A stretch of 64,000 nucleotides of DNA from Pseudomonadota bacterium (lineage in GTDB: Bacteria; Pseudomonadota; Alphaproteobacteria; Sphingomonadales; Sphingomonadaceae): assembly GCA_023400405.1 (NCBI GenBank), contig JAEXFD010000030.1, forward strand, positions 124,001 to 188,000. The letters are read 5' to 3'. The notes beneath the pieces were generated by a model. The model ran no database searches and had not been told where the DNA came from. It saw only the letters and a list, made by a program, of their open reading frames with translations. The position numbers were made by a program, and so were the translations under genes. Below, one piece after another: positions 26,103 to 33,818 of this stretch (position 1 is the stretch's first letter; the number at the start of each line of letters is the position of its first letter).

Positions 26103-27254
26103 TTACTCCTCCTCGCCCGCGCCCTTGCCGAGTTCGGCCTTGAGCAGGAATGCGTTGCGGGTGGCGATGGTCTCGCCGGCGTTGAGGCCCGACAGGATCT
26201 CGACGCGGCCGGCGCTGCGCTGGCCGAGCCGCACGGCGGCCGCGCGGAAGCCTTGCGCCGTTCGCACGAACACGACGTCGCGACCTTCGAGCGACTGGAC
26301 CGCATCCTCGGGGACGACGATCGCCTTGGTCCGCGTGCCGCGCGCCGGGAGCAGCCGCACGCGCACCGCGAGCCCGGGCTGAAGACCCGCGCGCACGTCC
26401 AGCACCGCGGTGGCCGACCGCGTTTCGCCACTGAGCGTCGGCGTGACGGCGCGGACGCGGGCCTCCACCGACCGCCCGTCGGGCAGCTCGACTACGCCCT
26501 TGTCGCCGGGCGAGACGCGTTGGGCATCAGCCGGGGTGATCGCCGCCTCGATCTGGATCTTGCTCGCATCCGCGACGCGGTACAGTTCGGTCTCGGGCTG
26601 GACAAAGGCGCCGAGCGACACCGCCTCGGCGGTGACGCGGCCCGAGATCGGGCTGGCGACGATCACGCCGCGCCCGTCACGGGTCACATTGGCCGCGCCG
26701 GCCGCGACCTGCGCGCGCCGGGCTTCCGCTGCGGCGGTTGCTGCCTCGGCCTGGGCTGCCTCGAGCTCGACGCGCGCCGAGACGCGCTCCTTGTAGAGAT
26801 ATTGCTCGCGCGCCAGTGCCTTCTGCGCCTGGACGACCTTGGCATTCGCCACCGAGCGATCGGCGGCGATCTGCGCCGCGTCGCGGCTCTCGACGATCGC
26901 CAGCGTCTCGCCGGCCCGCACCGGATCGCCGAGCCGCTTGAACACCCGCGTCACCGCCCCGGCTCCACGCGCGGTCACGATCGCTTCGCCCGCAGGCGCG
27001 TGCGCAACCGTCGCCTGCGACACGATCTCGGCGGCGAGGCCGCCCGCCCGGATCGTTTCGGTCGCGATACCGGCTTCGCGGAGCGCGCCTTCGGTAATCG
27101 CCACGCTGTCGGGAATTGCTGCCGGCTCTTCGATCTCCACCGCGGCCTCGCCCGCTGGTTCGGCGGTCATGCGGGCCACCCCATAGCCCCCCAGCCCGGC
27201 GAGCAGCACGGCACCGGCCACGCCACCCCAAAGGCGCATGTTTTCGTTCGTCAT
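26103..27254 (-). CDS. czcB: CzcB-type RND periplasmic adaptor
   Basis: A 383-residue membrane fusion protein linking the RND pump to the outer-membrane channel. One N-terminal anchor helix (LWGGVAGAVLLAGLGGYGVA) is followed by a lipoyl-like half motif (GEAIVTARGAGAVTRVFKRLGDPVRAGETLAIV), an alpha-helical hairpin (~130-190, VVQAQKALAREQYLYKERVSARVELEAAQAEAATAAAEARRAQ), the second lipoyl half (VIVASPISGRVTAEAVSLGAFVQPE) and beta-barrel and membrane-proximal domains (GLAVRVRLLPARGT, VVPEDAVQSLEGRDVVFV). No His-rich N-terminal metal site is seen. It overlaps the czcC end by four bases (ATGA). Confidence 0.94.
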   Translation of the reverse strand: MTNENMRLWGGVAGAVLLAGLGGYGVARMTAEPAGEAAVEIEEPAAIPDSVAITEGALREAGIATETIRAGGLAAEIVSQATVAHAPAGEAIVTARGAGAVTRVFKRLGDPVRAGETLAIVESRDAAQIAADRSVANAKVVQAQKALAREQYLYKERVSARVELEAAQAEAATAAAEARRAQVAAGAANVTRDGRGVIVASPISGRVTAEAVSLGAFVQPETELYRVADASKIQIEAAITPADAQRVSPGDKGVVELPDGRSVEARVRAVTPTLSGETRSATAVLDVRAGLQPGLAVRVRLLPARGTRTKAIVVPEDAVQSLEGRDVVFVRTAQGFRAAAVRLGQRSAGRVEILSGLNAGETIATRNAFLLKAELGKGAGEEE

Positions 27255-28513
27255 CGATCGTCTCCGGAAGAAGCGGGCGCCGGCGCGGTCAGGCGCGCCA
27301 GTCGGGCCTCGGCGTCATGGTATTCGGCAAGCGCATCGACCGCGGCGTTGCGGGTCTCTGCGAGCGTGCGCTCGGCATCGAGCAGGACGAGCTGGTCGAA
27401 CTTGCCCTGGCCGTAGCCGAGCCGCGCAATGCGCGCGGCTTCAGTGGCGGCCGCCAGCGCCGGCCCGGAGGCGTGGACGCTGGCTGCCGCATTGTCGCGG
27501 TCGCGCCGGGCGTTGGCGATCTCCTGCTCGGCATCGAGCTTGGCCGCCCGCTGCCTGGCCTCGGCCTGGCCGCGCTCAAAACTGGCCTGGCTGATCGAGG
27601 CACGCCCATTGTTGAAGAAGGGCAGCGGCACCGATACGCCGAGTACCGCTGCGGTGTCCCCGGTTGCCGACAGCCGTCTTGCACCTGCGCTGAGCGTCAG
27701 GTCGGGCACGCGCTGACTGCGCGCCAACCGGACATTGGCATCGGCGATCCGCAGATCCGCACGCGCCGCGGCATAGGCGAGCGTACCGTCCGCGGTCGGG
27801 CGGAGCTCGGGCCCATAGGTGCCGACCCGCTCGAACCAGCCCTGGTCCAGGGCGCCGGTCACGGGCTGCCCGAGCAGCAAGGCGAGATTGTCGCGCGCGA
27901 CCTGGAAGGCGCGCTCGGCGCGCTCCAGCCCGGTCTGCGCATTGATCCGGGCGACCGAGGTGCGCTGCTCGTCGATCGGCGAACTCTCGCCGACCATCAC
28001 CCGATCCCTGGCGACCCGCAACGCCTCGTCGGCGATGCGCAGCTGGTCGCGCGCGATGGCCAGCCGCCGTTCCGCGGCGATCGCCTCGATATAGGCCTGG
28101 GTGACGCGCAGCCGGACATCGGCCCGGGCGATCGCCGCTTCCAGCTCTGCGCGCCCGATCCGCGCCTCGGCGACGCCGATCCGCGCGCCGCGCTTGCCGC
28201 CCAGTTCGAGCGGCATCGACAAGCTGACCGTGGTCTCCGCCTGGCCGAACCCACGATAGGGGCCGGTGCCGACGACATTCTCGGACTCGGCGGAAACGGA
28301 CGGGTTGGGCCGAAGCCCCGCTACCGTCCGGCCCGCCTCCGCCGCGCGGATGCCCGCGGTCGCCGCCTCCACCTGGGGAGAGGAAACGCCCGCCTGCGCG
28401 AGCGCCGAATCGAGGGTGAGGACATCCCCCGCCTCTACAGGCGGTGACGTCTGCGCCTGCGCCACACCGGCACAGGACGCCGCGGCGAGCAACGCCGCGA
28501 CAAATCGATGCAT
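27251..28513 (-). CDS. czcC: CzcC-type TolC-family outer-membrane channel
   Basis: A 420-residue outer-membrane efflux protein with a signal peptide (MHRFVAALLAAASCAGVAQAQ). Two outer-membrane-efflux repeats: LTLDSALAQAGVSSPQVEAATAGIRAAEAGR then RIGRAELEAAIARADVRLRVTQAYIEA, and LRIADANVRLARSQRVPDLTLSAGARR then SISQASFERGQAEARQRAAKLDAEQE. The length fits the CzcC group. It starts 63 bases after the small His-rich gene and runs into czcB by ATGA overlap. It completes the envelope-spanning metal pump. Confidence 0.93.
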   Translation of the reverse strand: MHRFVAALLAAASCAGVAQAQTSPPVEAGDVLTLDSALAQAGVSSPQVEAATAGIRAAEAGRTVAGLRPNPSVSAESENVVGTGPYRGFGQAETTVSLSMPLELGGKRGARIGVAEARIGRAELEAAIARADVRLRVTQAYIEAIAAERRLAIARDQLRIADEALRVARDRVMVGESSPIDEQRTSVARINAQTGLERAERAFQVARDNLALLLGQPVTGALDQGWFERVGTYGPELRPTADGTLAYAAARADLRIADANVRLARSQRVPDLTLSAGARRLSATGDTAAVLGVSVPLPFFNNGRASISQASFERGQAEARQRAAKLDAEQEIANARRDRDNAAASVHASGPALAAATEAARIARLGYGQGKFDQLVLLDAERTLAETRNAAVDALAEYHDAEARLARLTAPAPASSGDDR

Positions 28514-28576
28514 TGATGAAACTCCTGATCAACCAGACGAGTCCCGCGCGGCTCAGGGCCGGCGGGCGCGTGGCAG

Positions 28577-28915
28577 TCAGGCTTGCGGAGGGCGCAGCAC
28601 CGGGTCGGCGGTCGCTGCCGGCAGGAAATCGGCAAGCGCCGGAGTCAGCGACGCCTCGCCAGCCACAGGTGCGCGCGGCGCTTCCTCGACCGTCTCGGGC
28701 GCGACCTGATGGCCGTGGCAGCCGCCGTGATGATGAGGATAGCCCTTGTCGCCATCGGCGGGAATCTCGTCGCCATCGCCGTCGGCGTGACCCAGATCGA
28801 CCGCGGTCTGGCTGTCGACGCAGCCCGGCGGAACCTCGGTCGCATGCGCAAGCGACGTCGCGAACAGCGACATCGCAACCACGCAGAGGATCAGCAGGGT
28901 CCACAGGGAGCGCAT
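28577..28915 (-). CDS. Small His-rich CzcI-like secreted protein
   Basis: A 112-residue protein. The N-terminal leader LWTLLILCVVAMSLFATSLAHA is a good signal peptide. The mature part is acidic and metal-ligand rich: GHADGDGDEIPADGDKGYPHHHGGCHGHQ contains an HHHGGCHGH cluster. It is the first gene of a czcCBA operon, the position of czcI in Cupriavidus. A periplasmic metal-binding or regulatory role is likely but inferred. The ATG at 28913-28915 lies 44 bases after the TetR stop on the same strand. A longer open frame upstream overlaps the TetR gene and is not supported. Confidence 0.78.
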   Translation of the reverse strand: MRSLWTLLILCVVAMSLFATSLAHATEVPPGCVDSQTAVDLGHADGDGDEIPADGDKGYPHHHGGCHGHQVAPETVEEAPRAPVAGEASLTPALADFLPAATADPVLRPPQA

Positions 28916-28959
28916 CCCTTGCCGCTTAGCAGCGACCCGGCGAGGTTCCAAGCCGCGTC

Positions 28960-29583
28960 TCAAGCGGATTCGGGCATCGGCTCGCCGGCCCCGTTCAACC
29001 ACAGGGCAATCTGCCCCGCCGCAATCGCCAGCGCCTCGTCGGCATCGAGCACACCCGGAGAAAGGCAGAGTTCCAGCCACAGACCATCGACCAGCGCGGT
29101 GATGGCGATGGCTGCGCGGCGGCGCGCGGCCGGGGCCAGCCCGCAGGCCGCCAGCAGCGTTTCGAGCCCGTCGCGGTAGCGCGCATATTGCGCATCATGA
29201 AGCGCAGCAATTTCGCCGCGCGCGATCACCAGTCCCCAGAAAGCCGTCCAGGTGGCGAGCAAGGCGCGATCGGCGATCGGCGGCGCGAAGCTCGCCGCCA
29301 CATAGGCCATGAGCCGCGCGCGCGGGTCGCTTCCGGCCGCGTCCATCGCCTGCTGAAGCGCGGCGGCGACCCGTTCGCCGACATGGGCATAGGTCGCCGC
29401 GATCAGCGCATCGACCCCGCCGAAGTGATGGGCCACCAGCCCCGGCGAAACCCCGGCCTCGAGGGCAATCGCGCGCACCGAAACCGCGCCCGCCCCTTCC
29501 CGCGCCAGCACGCGCGCCGTCGCATCGATCAGCGAAAGGCGCCGGGCGTCCGGTTCGGCGCGCGTGAAGCCGTGCTTGCTCAT
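28960..29583 (-). CDS. BetI-like TetR-family repressor
   Basis: A 207-residue regulator. The N-terminal helix-turn-helix is RRLSLIDATARVLAREGAGAVSVRAIALEAGVSPGLVAHHFGGVDALIAATY; the AGVSPGLVAHHFGG wording is that of BetI-type TetR proteins. The C-terminal ligand domain contains RARLMAYVAASFAPPI, LLATWTAFWGLVI and ALVDGLWLELCLSPG, again BetI-like. It is divergent from the Rieske oxygenase across a 50-base gap with a 16-base palindrome, so it should repress that oxygenase and itself. The czcI-like gene follows 44 bases downstream on the same strand, so read-through into the metal operon is possible. The ligand is unknown. Confidence 0.9.
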   Translation of the reverse strand: MSKHGFTRAEPDARRLSLIDATARVLAREGAGAVSVRAIALEAGVSPGLVAHHFGGVDALIAATYAHVGERVAAALQQAMDAAGSDPRARLMAYVAASFAPPIADRALLATWTAFWGLVIARGEIAALHDAQYARYRDGLETLLAACGLAPAARRRAAIAITALVDGLWLELCLSPGVLDADEALAIAAGQIALWLNGAGEPMPESA

Positions 29584-29595
29584 CGCCCAAGCCTA

Positions 29596-29611
29596 TTATA
29601 CGATCGTACAA
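29596..29611. promoter_or_regulatory. Candidate TetR operator
   Basis: TTATACGATCGTACAA is a palindrome with a perfect TACGATCGTA core, in the middle of the 50-base gap between the TetR and Rieske oxygenase genes. Its place and symmetry fit autoregulation by the neighbouring BetI-like repressor. Confidence 0.65.
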
Positions 29612-29633
29612 CAAGCAACGCATGGAGCCGGCC

Positions 29634-30815
29634 ATGGCGACCTCTGCCTCCCTGACACACGCCGGCCACGACCCCGACGCCGACTGGTCGCTGCCTGGCT
29701 GGATCTATGCCGATCCGGAGTTCCTCGAGCTCGAAACCGCGCATATTCTGCGACCTTCCTGGCAGATCCTGTGCCACGAAAGCGACCTCGCGGAGCCGGG
29801 CGACTGGCGCACCCTCTCCTATCTAGGCGAGAATGTCGTGGCGGTGCGGGGCCGCGACGGGATGCTGCGGGCATTCCACAATGTGTGCCGCCACCGCGCG
29901 ATGCGGATCGTCGAGGGCCCCTCCGGCTGCGCGAAGAAGCTCGTCTGCCCCTATCACGCCTGGGCCTATGAGTTGGACGGCCGGCTCTCCGGCGTGCCGA
30001 TGCGCGGCGATTATCCGGCGCTCGATCCGGAGGCGAGCGGTCTCGTGCCCGTCGATCTTTCGATCTGGCACGGCTTCGTGTTCGTGCGGCTGGAAGACGA
30101 CGGCGGCCCTTCGGTCGCCGAGATGATGGCGCCTTACGAAGCGGAGATCGCCCCCTATCGCTTCGAGGACATGCGCCGGATCAGCGACGTCCGCATCCGC
30201 GACCGCGCGGTCAACTGGAAGAATGTCGGCGACAATTATTCGGACAACCTCCACATCCCGGTCGCGCATGACGGGCTGACGCGCCTGTTCGGCAAATCCT
30301 ATGCGATCGAGGCTTCGGGCTGGGTGGACAAGATGTCCGGCTCGCTCGCCGATCGCGCCTCGCCGAACCCTTGGGAGGCCTTCTACCAGCGCCACTTGCC
30401 GCGCGTCGATCACCTGCCCGAGGGCAACCAGCGGCTCTGGCTCTATTACAAGCTGTGGCCGAACATGGCGTTCGACATCTATGCCGATCAAATCGATTTC
30501 ATGCAGTGGCTGCCCGTCTCGCCGACCCGTTGCGTGCTGCGCGAAATGGCGTTCGCCCTGCCCGATGACCGCCGCGAGATGAAGCTGGTGCGCTATGCCA
30601 ATTGGCGGATCAATCGCGTCGTCAATGCCGAGGACACCTGGCTGATCGAGCGGGTGCAGCAGGGCATGGCTTCGCAAAGCTACACGGCCGGGCCGATCGG
30701 GGCGAGCGAGGTCTGCCTGCGCAGCTTCGCGGCCAAGATCCGAGCGATCATCCCGGAGGCCCGGCTGCCGCGCGCGCCCGCGCCCGGCTGGTCGCGCCGC
30801 CCGCGGGCCGTCTGA
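29634..30815 (+). CDS. Rieske non-heme iron oxygenase, alpha subunit
   Basis: A ring-hydroxylating-type oxygenase of about 393 residues. The Rieske [2Fe-2S] motif is CRHRAM followed 18 residues later by CPYHAW (C-x-H ... C-x-x-H complete). The catalytic-domain motif NWKNVGDNYSDNLHIPVAH carries the two His iron ligands and a bridging Asp. It is ~390-400 residues, the size of trimeric oxygenases acting on aromatic or quaternary-amine compounds. No ferredoxin or reductase gene is adjacent. ATG 29634 with GGAG is preferred; ATG 29622 is four codons upstream. The BetI-like regulator, FAD oxidoreductase and amino-acid/amine permease around it hint at a nitrogenous substrate such as a betaine or N-methylated compound. 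That is inference. Confidence 0.9.
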   Translation: MATSASLTHAGHDPDADWSLPGWIYADPEFLELETAHILRPSWQILCHESDLAEPGDWRTLSYLGENVVAVRGRDGMLRAFHNVCRHRAMRIVEGPSGCAKKLVCPYHAWAYELDGRLSGVPMRGDYPALDPEASGLVPVDLSIWHGFVFVRLEDDGGPSVAEMMAPYEAEIAPYRFEDMRRISDVRIRDRAVNWKNVGDNYSDNLHIPVAHDGLTRLFGKSYAIEASGWVDKMSGSLADRASPNPWEAFYQRHLPRVDHLPEGNQRLWLYYKLWPNMAFDIYADQIDFMQWLPVSPTRCVLREMAFALPDDRREMKLVRYANWRINRVVNAEDTWLIERVQQGMASQSYTAGPIGASEVCLRSFAAKIRAIIPEARLPRAPAPGWSRRPRAV

Positions 30816-30835
30816 ACCGATTCTGGAGAGAAACC

Positions 30836-32443
30836 ATGCGGCATTACGACGCAATCGTCATCGGTGGCGGCCATAACGGCCTCGTCTGCGCCTTCTATCT
30901 TGCGCGCAAGGGGCTGCGCGTGCGGGTGCTCGAGCGGCGCGATGTGGTCGGCGGTGCGGCCGTGACCGAGGAGTTCCACCCCGGCTTCCGCAACTCGACC
31001 GCAAGCTACACGGTCAGCCTGCTTCGGCCCAAGGTGATCGCCGACATGAAGCTGCACGATCGCGGCTTCCGGATCATCGAGCGGACGATCAGCAACTTCT
31101 TCCCGTTCGAGAATGACTATCTCAAGCTGGGTGGCGGCACCGCGCGCACCCAGGCCGAATTCGCCCGTTTCTCGCAGCGGGATGCGGACGCCTATCCCGC
31201 CTATGACGCCGCGCTGGAGAAGGTCGCCCAGGTGCTGCGCGATCTCGCGCTCAAGACCCCGCCCAATGCCGGCGGCGGATTGCGCGCGCTGCTGCAGGGC
31301 GCCGCGCAGAGCTGGCCGCTGTCGAGGCTCGGGATCGAGGCGCAGCGCGACCTGCTCGACGTCTTCACCAAATCGGCGCGCGACTTCCTCGACGGCTGGT
31401 ACGAGCACGACCACGTCAAGACGGCCTTCGCGTTCGACGCCGTCGTCGGGAATTTTGCGGGCGTCTCGACCCCCGGTTCGGCCTATGTGCTGCTCCACCA
31501 CGTCTTCGGCGAAGTGAACGGCAAGTTCGGCGCCTGGGGCCATTCGGTCGGCGGCATGGGCGCGATCACCCAGGCGATGGCGCGCGCGTGCGAAGACGCG
31601 GGCGTCGAGATCAGCCTCGAGGCGCCGGTGGCGCGCGTCCTGGTGGATGGCGGGAAGGTCGGCGGCGTGCGGCTCGAAAGCGGCGAGGAGATCGCCGCGC
31701 CGATCGTCGCCGCCAATGTCGGCCCTGCAATGCTTTACCGGCAGATGCTCGATGCCAGCGACCTGTCCGCCGACTTCAACAGGCGAATGCGCGGCTTCAA
31801 GACGGGTTCGGGCACCTTCCGCATGAACGTCGCGCTCAGCGAACTGCCGGACTTCACCGTGCTGCCCGGCAAGGACAAGGCCGAGCACCATACCGCCGGG
31901 ATCATCATCGCGCCGGGGATGGATTATATGGACCAGGCATTCGACGATGCGAAGGCGCTGGGCTGGTCGCGCAAGCCGATCGTCGAGATGAAGCTGCCGA
32001 CGACGGTGGATGACAGCCTGGCGCCACCGGGCATGCACATCGCCAGCCTGTTCTGCCAGCAATTCGCGCCGCAGCTCTCCGACGGGCGCAGTTGGGACGA
32101 CGTGCGCGAGCAGGTCGCCGACCTGATCATCGATACCGTCAACGACCATGCCCCCAATTTCAAGGCGAGCGTGATCGCCCGGCAGATCCATTCGCCGCTC
32201 GATCTCGAACGCAAGTTCGGGCTGATCGGCGGCGACATCTTCCACGGCGCGATGGGGCTCGATCAGCTCTGGGCAGCGCGGCCGGTGCTCGGCCATGGCG
32301 ACTATCGTGGGCCGATCGCGGGGCTCTACATGTGCGGATCGGGCACGCATCCCGGCGGTGGGGTGACCGGCGCGCCGGGGCACAACGCCGCGCACGAGAT
32401 CCTCAGGGACCGCTCGCTGGTGCGGCGGTTATTGCCGATCTGA
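30836..32443 (+). CDS. CrtI/PYROXD2-like FAD-dependent oxidoreductase
   Basis: A 535-residue flavoprotein of the phytoene-desaturase-like superfamily. It opens MRHYDAIVIGGGHNGLVCAFYLARKGLRVRVLERRDVVGGAAVTEEFHPGF, a classic dinucleotide-binding GxGxxG with the FAD-binding extension. Later motifs: GGMGAITQAMARACEDAGVEI and, near the end, GLYMCGSGTHPGGGVTGAPGHNAAHEIL, the FAD-closing motif. It resembles PYROXD2-type proteins rather than carotenoid enzymes; no crt genes are near. It starts 20 bases after the Rieske gene with GGAGAG upstream, so the two form an operon and may act in sequence on one compound. Its last 15 bases overlap the convergent permease gene. Confidence 0.9.
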   Translation: MRHYDAIVIGGGHNGLVCAFYLARKGLRVRVLERRDVVGGAAVTEEFHPGFRNSTASYTVSLLRPKVIADMKLHDRGFRIIERTISNFFPFENDYLKLGGGTARTQAEFARFSQRDADAYPAYDAALEKVAQVLRDLALKTPPNAGGGLRALLQGAAQSWPLSRLGIEAQRDLLDVFTKSARDFLDGWYEHDHVKTAFAFDAVVGNFAGVSTPGSAYVLLHHVFGEVNGKFGAWGHSVGGMGAITQAMARACEDAGVEISLEAPVARVLVDGGKVGGVRLESGEEIAAPIVAANVGPAMLYRQMLDASDLSADFNRRMRGFKTGSGTFRMNVALSELPDFTVLPGKDKAEHHTAGIIIAPGMDYMDQAFDDAKALGWSRKPIVEMKLPTTVDDSLAPPGMHIASLFCQQFAPQLSDGRSWDDVREQVADLIIDTVNDHAPNFKASVIARQIHSPLDLERKFGLIGGDIFHGAMGLDQLWAARPVLGHGDYRGPIAGLYMCGSGTHPGGGVTGAPGHNAAHEILRDRSLVRRLLPI

Positions 32444-33730
32444 TCGGGTTGCCCGCACCCAGAGCAAGACCGGCAGGCCGAGCGCGAGCAGGCCCAGGCC
32501 CCAGAGATTGGCGTGCAGGCCAAGCCCGTAGATCATCCACAGCACGAAGGCGGCCGAGACGATCGCGGCGAACTGTGCGGCACGATCGCCGCCGAGCAGC
32601 TTGAGCGCCGCCAGCGCGCTGACGAAATAGGCGAGCATCCCCGCCGCGAGGCTGATCGTCGCGATCTCGGCGAACAGCGCTCCCGTGGAGCCGGTATAAT
32701 TGAGTGCCATCACGATCGTCACGAGCAAGCCGGAGACGACATGCGCGCGCGCCGGGGTGCCGCGGCGGCTCTCCTTGCCGAACCAGGCCGGGAACACGCC
32801 GCCGCGCGCCATCGCCCAGGGCATCTCGCCTTGCAGCAGCACGAAGCCGTTGAGCGTGCCCAGCGCGCTGATCGCGGCGAAGACGGCAACGACCTGCTGC
32901 GCCCCGCTTCCCCAGGAACGCCCGAGAAAGTCGGCGAGCGGCGCAGGCGACGCCGCCGTGACATCGGCCGGCATCATCAGCCCGATCGATCCCGCGACCA
33001 GCACATAGACGGCGCCGGTGAGCGCCGTCCCGAGCAGCGTCACGAGCGGCACCGTCCGGGCCGCATCGCGCACCTTGTCGGCGGGAACGGTTGCCGATTC
33101 GACCCCGAGAAAGCCCCAGAAAGTGAGCGCCACTGCACCCGCCACCGCCCCGGCGCCGATCGGCACGGGCGGATTGGACGCGATCGCCGTCGCGCCGCCG
33201 CGGCCAAGCAGGACGCCCGCCAGCACGACCACGGCGATGAGGGGCGCGAGCTTCAGCACTGTCGTCAGCAGCTGGATCCGCCCGGCCAGCGCGACGCCGC
33301 GGACGTTGACGGCGACCGCGGCCCAGATCAGCAGCAAGGCGGTGGCCAAGGCCGGGGCGCCGCTCGCCAGCCGGGGAAAGGGCACGCTCAACGCGCTCAC
33401 GACTGCGATCGCCACCGCGCCGTTGCCGGCCCAGACGAGGATCCAGTAGCTCCACGCCACCGCAAACCCCATGGTCGGCCCGAACGCGGCGTCCGCAAAG
33501 GCATAGGGGCCCCCGGCACAAGGCAGCCGCGCGGCGAGCCGGGCGAACACGAAGGCCAGGGCCATCGCGCCGAGGATCGTCACGCCCCAGCCGATCAGCG
33601 CGTTGGCACCGAGCGGCGCCAGCGTGGCGGGCAGCAGGTAAATGCCAGATCCGATCATGTTGCCCACCACCAGCGCCAGCGCCGGCCAGAAGCCGAGGGC
33701 GCGTCGCGGCGGAGAGGCAGGGTCGCTCAC
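32429..33730 (-). CDS. APC-family amino acid / amine permease
   Basis: A 433-residue polytopic membrane protein with about 12 hydrophobic segments. The N-terminus has LALVVGNMIGSGIYLLPATLAPLG, the helix-1 signature of APC permeases (GNMIGSGIF type), followed by ARLPCAGGPYAFADAAFGPTMGF (helix 3 region). These features match AdiC/CadB-like or general amino acid permeases. Substrate specificity cannot be read. It converges with the FAD oxidoreductase, overlapping it by 15 bases, and could import the substrate of the Rieske locus. The alternative is an unrelated amino acid exchanger. Confidence 0.9.
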   Translation of the reverse strand: MSDPASPPRRALGFWPALALVVGNMIGSGIYLLPATLAPLGANALIGWGVTILGAMALAFVFARLAARLPCAGGPYAFADAAFGPTMGFAVAWSYWILVWAGNGAVAIAVVSALSVPFPRLASGAPALATALLLIWAAVAVNVRGVALAGRIQLLTTVLKLAPLIAVVVLAGVLLGRGGATAIASNPPVPIGAGAVAGAVALTFWGFLGVESATVPADKVRDAARTVPLVTLLGTALTGAVYVLVAGSIGLMMPADVTAASPAPLADFLGRSWGSGAQQVVAVFAAISALGTLNGFVLLQGEMPWAMARGGVFPAWFGKESRRGTPARAHVVSGLLVTIVMALNYTGSTGALFAEIATISLAAGMLAYFVSALAALKLLGGDRAAQFAAIVSAAFVLWMIYGLGLHANLWGLGLLALGLPVLLWVRATRSDRQ

Positions 33731-33818
33731 GCGATCCTTGTCACCGCGCGCGGGCCGCGCGTCCAGCGCGAAAATCGAGCGCTTGATCGCCGCGCCGCCA
33801 CATGGTCATCTGGCACGG

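Noticed and set aside
30836..32443. Carotenoid desaturase (CrtI) assignment
   Set aside because: The fold is shared, but no crt neighbours exist and the sequence follows the PYROXD2-like branch; only a general oxidoreductase call is safe.
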